Source: Mesoaciditogaceae bacterium (GTDB lineage Bacteria; Thermotogota; Thermotogae; Mesoaciditogales; Mesoaciditogaceae). From it: 8,646 nucleotides of DNA. The notes below the pieces were generated by a model. The model was not told where the DNA came from. It was given only the letters and a program-made list of their open reading frames with translations, and made no database searches. The DNA is taken from NCBI GenBank assembly GCA_015486145.1, contig WFSH01000035.1, positions 1-8,646 on the forward strand, written 5' to 3'. Within the stretch, counting starts at the first letter, position 1; each line of letters starts with the position of its first letter. Positions 6,551 through 8,646 of the stretch are shown piece by piece. The position numbers and the translations under genes are program-made.

Positions 6551-7276
6551 CTATTCCTCTTGATGGCTTTCTTTGAGAACGGGGGATGTTTTTTTCGCCC
6601 GTTTTCTGATAGCACAATCGTCTATTACAACTTCTCCTCTCATAACACCTTCTGCGAAATCTTGACACGATTTATACCCACAAGCGCCGCAGTTCATATT
6701 TGGTAGCTCTCTCAAAACATCTTTTACAGATTTATATTCAACTTTCTTGTTGTTTAGCTCTTTTAAGATATCTTCTCTGCTCACCAACCTTTCCATGAGA
6801 TACCCCATGATTATTATGATTGGTATAGTCAAGGCATATCGTGTGGATGCGAAGGTTATACCCAAAAAATTAGATTCAACCATGAACATGACAATTTTTA
6901 TAACCGCCCAAGAGCTTAATATGATGACCGTATTCGCCACGCTAGCACCTTTGTAGAAGAGTGCTTGAGCGACTGGAAATGCTGCGTAGATGGGCCCCGC
7001 TGAAAATCCTCCGATAAGCACAGATAAGAGTTTCCCCTTGAATCCAGACTCATTTCCAAAAGTTTTGGTTATAACTTCTGTGGGAATCCATACCATTATT
7101 AGCGAAGAGATGATGAATATAGGTGGCATAATTTCAACCATTTGGATGAGAAAGACCTTTGTCATTTCCACGCTTTTAAAGAATACTTGGGGAGACACAA
7201 AAAAAGTTATTCCGTAAAGTAAAATGCTTAAGAATATAAGTTTATTATTTTTAATAACCTTCTTGAGTTTTTTCAT
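6551..7276 (-). CDS. Half-permease (UPF0718/COG0701) with C-terminal Fe-S domain
   Basis: A 241-residue protein with about five hydrophobic helices (roughly 12-28, 42-62, 82-104, 110-135, 143-161). The core IGGFSAGPIYAAFPVAQAL followed by KGAS matches the UPF0718/COG0701 permease repeat and aligns with its neighbour. Family members include the arsenical transporter ArsP; the substrate here is unknown. After a charged linker (162-190) comes C196-x2-C199-x4-C204-x16-C221. This is the spacing of the four-cysteine Fe-S domain (PF04060-type) found in RnfB and corrinoid Fe-S proteins, likely cytoplasmic and holding a 4Fe-4S cluster. The start at 7276 is chosen over 7333 because GGGGTGAT lies six bases upstream and the ATG overlaps the previous gene's stop as ATGA. 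That overlap means translational coupling and probably a fixed ratio of the two halves. Confidence 0.85.
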   Translation of the reverse strand: MKKLKKVIKNNKLIFLSILLYGITFFVSPQVFFKSVEMTKVFLIQMVEIMPPIFIISSLIMVWIPTEVITKTFGNESGFKGKLLSVLIGGFSAGPIYAAFPVAQALFYKGASVANTVIILSSWAVIKIVMFMVESNFLGITFASTRYALTIPIIIIMGYLMERLVSREDILKELNNKKVEYKSVKDVLRELPNMNCGACGYKSCQDFAEGVMRGEVVIDDCAIRKRAKKTSPVLKESHQEE

Positions 7277-7752
7277 CCTAATATCACCCCCATCAAAAGT
7301 GCAATGAGAATCGCTGCCGAGAAACTTATCCATAATCTGTGCAGAGTGAATTTCTTTCCAAAGAATTTAAATTCTATTGGCATAGTTGCAAATCCTACCA
7401 TTGTTAATGTCGTTATGAAAGCAGCTATTGCCGCTATAGATGCCCCACTTTTAAGCAATGTTTGGGAGAGCGGAAAAGCGATAAAGGCGGGGATAATCGT
7501 AACTGTTCCAATAGTAGCTGAAAGTAAAATACTGATAAATTCGTTGGAATTACCCAGCCATTGTTTAATAAGGGATGGAGGAATTATGGCCAAAACCCAT
7601 CCTACTAAAGCCATTACCCCAATTATTTCAACAAAGGTTGTCGCCAGCAAATTTTTCGAGATTTTTAAACTTTCTTTGGTCTTTTCTTTACTTTTAAAAA
7701 TAGAAAACCCAAAGAATCCAGCGGCTATGATCACTAAAATTACAGTACTCAA
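7273..7752 (-). CDS. Half-permease (UPF0718/COG0701), first subunit
   Basis: A 159-residue, strongly hydrophobic protein with about four membrane segments (roughly 2-19, 36-58, 72-98, 104-124) and another at 141-158. The segment IGTVTIIPAFIAFPLSQTLL followed by KSGAS matches IGGFSAGPIYAAFPVAQAL in the downstream gene, so the two are homologous halves. Typical single-chain COG0701 permeases are about 300 residues or more with both halves in one polypeptide, so these two probably assemble as a heterodimer. The TTG start at 7750-7752 is preferred over the TTG at 7804-7806: AGGGAGG lies eight bases upstream, while the upstream TTG has no ribosome site and sits right at the predicted transcript start. 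It is the first gene of a two-gene operon whose promoter carries a Crp-like dyad. Substrate unknown. Confidence 0.85.
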   Translation of the reverse strand: MSTVILVIIAAGFFGFSIFKSKEKTKESLKISKNLLATTFVEIIGVMALVGWVLAIIPPSLIKQWLGNSNEFISILLSATIGTVTIIPAFIAFPLSQTLLKSGASIAAIAAFITTLTMVGFATMPIEFKFFGKKFTLHRLWISFSAAILIALLMGVILG

Positions 7753-7760
7753 TTTTTCTA

Positions 7761-7767
7761 CCTCCCT
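7761..7767 (-). promoter_or_regulatory. Ribosome binding site deciding the permease TTG start
   Basis: On the minus strand AGGGAGG lies eight bases before the TTG at 7752. It is close to the ideal anti-16S sequence and is the reason for choosing this start, which removes 18 residues from the longest possible reading. Confidence 0.75.
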
Positions 7768-7812
7768 TTCCAATTGTTTTTGCCATTTTAGCAAAAAAAG
7801 AGGCAACTAATA

Positions 7813-7826
7813 GTGATTATAGTCAC
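7813..7826 (-). promoter_or_regulatory. Crp-like operator over the permease -10 box
   Basis: On the minus strand GTGACTATAATCAC has CRP-type geometry, GTGA-N6-TCAC. The central six bases contain the perfect -10 hexamer TATAAT (plus positions 7816-7821), about 64 bases before the TTG start. No clear -35 is present at 17-18 bp. A regulator bound here would cover the -10 box, so repression is the expected effect. The convergent Crp/Fnr-family protein at 5837-6481 has the matching recognition-helix residues and is the prime candidate binder. Confidence 0.6.
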
Positions 7827-7975
7827 GCTAATTGTCATAAAACGTGTACATACAAAGTTTGTGTAAAGTTGGTCCTGAGATAAAATAGGAAAATAAAGCG
7901 AGGAAGGCATGGGACGTGTTGAGAAAGCAAAGTAGCCATGGACAAGTGTTTGAGCGTGTCTCATTTTTGTGAACG
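7827..7975. other. Intergenic stretch without a recognised gene
   Basis: This is the upstream part of the permease promoter region. It holds an 11-bp palindrome ACAAA-G-TTTGT at 7852-7862, about 35 bp upstream of the -10, which could be incidental. An eight-codon plus-strand ORF at 7909-7935 has a purine-rich GAGGAAGG just before its ATG, but nothing else supports it. No RNA gene or further promoter is convincing. Confidence 0.3.
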
Positions 7976-8063
7976 GTCATTCTGTGCTCGACACGGAATT
8001 TCGTTTTGCATCCTTACTTCATTGAAAGTCCTGAATAGTTTCTTCGAAACTTTCAGGAAGACG
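7976..8063. repeat. Palindromic intergenic element, diverged copy B
   Basis: On the plus strand: GGTCATTC, then an imperfect inverted repeat ATTCTGTG...CACGGAAT (7979-7986 and 7992-7999), TTCG, an AT-rich spacer, and a second hairpin. That hairpin is TCCTGAA-t-AGTTTC, loop TTC, GAAACT-TTCAGGA (8029-8058), a 13-bp stem with one bulged T. The two-hairpin order and the words GGTCATTC, GGAAT-TC and TCCTGAAT match copy A at 5480-5544, in opposite orientation. Copy B keeps both arms; copy A has lost the second. Neither hairpin is followed by a T run, so this is not a standard terminator for the kinase gene. Confidence 0.55.
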
Positions 8064-8121
8064 CTGTGGTCAAAGATTTCAATAAAAGAGCGAATTTCAG
8101 TTGACAAGGCTTTAAAAAGAT

Positions 8122-8163
8122 TACATTCACCGCTTACTTTCCACCATTCATTTCTCACTTTTC
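8122..8163 (-). repeat. Second degenerate heptamer array, about six units
   Basis: Read on the minus strand, heptamers follow one another without a gap from the kinase stop codon: GAAAAGT, GAGAAAT, GAATGGT, GGAAAGT, AAGCGGT, then a weaker GAATGTA. They fit the same R-A-N-N-D-G-T consensus as the array at 5078-5147, with more deviations. The array starts on the last base of the TAG at 8163-8165, so like the first it lies in the 3' UTR in sense orientation. Confidence 0.5.
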
Positions 8164-8646
8164 TATTTTCTGTCATTACTTAGAAATACCAAGCTGAATT
8201 TGCTTCCCTTTCCAACTTCAGACTCAACTTCTATCTGAACACCTATCGCATCAGCTATCTTTTTGGCTATTGAAAGTCCTATTCCGAATCCCTCTTGGCT
8301 TCTGGAATTGTCAATCCTATAAAAACGGTCAAAGATGTGTTCAAGTGACTCTTTATTAATTCCTATTCCAAAATCTTCAACGGATACTCTATCTTTTCCC
8401 ACCAATATTATCACTTTCTTCGTAGAGGAAGAATATCTTACAGCATTATTTATGAATATACGAAGTACCTCTTTTAGCCCACTTGCATCCGTTTTTGCCT
8501 TTCCATTCCCTTTTATTTCAAAGTTAAAATCAGGATAGAGAGTTTTACTTTCCATCTTTATTTCCTCAGCAATTTCCCTTAAATCTACTTTTTCAAAATT
8601 AACTTCCAAATTTCCTTTCGACAGCTTTAAAAGAGCTTCAACCATG
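8163..8646 (-). CDS. Sensor histidine kinase, C-terminal ATP-binding part
   Basis: 160 residues from the last ATG in the window to the TAG at 8163-8165. The frame stays open at the window edge and the gene's 5' part (sensor, HAMP if any, and the phospho-accepting His box) lies outside, so this ATG is unlikely to be the true start. The HATPase_c domain is complete. N box around 62-72 with FINNAVRYSS; G1 with D91-F-G93-I-G95; F box FDRFYRID (105-112); G2 with G119-F-G121-I-G123; G3 GKGSKFSL (145-152). The opening residues LLKLSKGNLEV match the usual link between the dimerisation helix pair and the ATPase domain. It would phosphorylate a partner response regulator, probably encoded further right. 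It ends about 410 bp before the permease start, with repeats between them, so co-transcription is unlikely but not excluded. Confidence 0.9.
   Translation of the reverse strand, partial: MVEALLKLSKGNLEVNFEKVDLREIAEEIKMESKTLYPDFNFEIKGNGKAKTDASGLKEVLRIFINNAVRYSSSTKKVIILVGKDRVSVEDFGIGINKESLEHIFDRFYRIDNSRSQEGFGIGLSIAKKIADAIGVQIEVESEVGKGSKFSLVFLSNDRK

Noticed and set aside
7304..7810. 168-residue plus-strand ORF opposite the first half-permease
   Set aside because: Antisense shadow of a well-supported membrane protein with its own ribosome site.
7909..7935. Eight-codon plus-strand ORF with a purine-rich upstream sequence
   Set aside because: Too short to judge, with no promoter and no downstream gene on that strand to serve as a leader.
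7961..8176. 71-residue minus-strand ORF overlapping the kinase stop
   Set aside because: It consists of the heptamer array plus the antisense of the palindromic element; no protein family features.
7938..8183. 81-residue plus-strand ORF between the permeases and the kinase
   Set aside because: It runs through the palindromic element and the heptamer array, overlaps the kinase end, has no convincing ribosome site, and its composition looks like a translated repeat.

Overview
The window is AT-rich (about 40% G+C by eye) and bacterial. The mix of a very large secreted-type fibronectin III protein, a pair of half-size UPF0718 permeases, a Crp/Fnr-family regulator with an extended -10 promoter, and AGGAG-type ribosome sites would fit a Thermotogota-like or other low-GC anaerobe. 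This placement is an inference from gene style; no rRNA or tRNA marker is present.

Layout. Positions 1-5003 (+) hold the 3' part of a giant repeat protein: FN3-like domains, a beta-rich central block, more FN3-like domains, then six tandem modules with a Y-x-L-x-P-N signature. Positions 5004-5760 are a patchwork of non-coding and decayed sequence: a ten-unit heptamer array, a strong terminator, a broken gene remnant on the minus strand, one copy of a palindromic intergenic element, and a G+C-rich patch. Positions 5725-6481 (+) hold a promoter, a short leader ORF and a Crp/Fnr-family regulator. Positions 6551-7752 (-) hold two translationally coupled half-permeases, convergent with the regulator and separated from it by a hairpin terminator. 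Positions 7753-8162 carry the permease promoter with an embedded GTGA-N6-TCAC dyad, a second copy of the palindromic element, and a second, shorter heptamer array. Positions 8163-8646 (-) are the ATP-binding end of a histidine kinase that continues past the window.

How the parts may work together. The regulator keeps the Arg-Glu-x3-Arg recognition-helix pattern that in E. coli CRP reads GTGA half-sites. The only good GTGA-N6-TCAC dyad I found lies exactly over the -10 box of the permease operon. The simplest reading is that this regulator controls, probably represses, the permease pair. The second half-permease ends in a four-cysteine Fe-S motif, so both transport and control may respond to redox or metal state. 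The transported substrate cannot be told from the sequence. The histidine kinase is separated from the permeases by about 410 bp of repeats and is probably a separate transcription unit.
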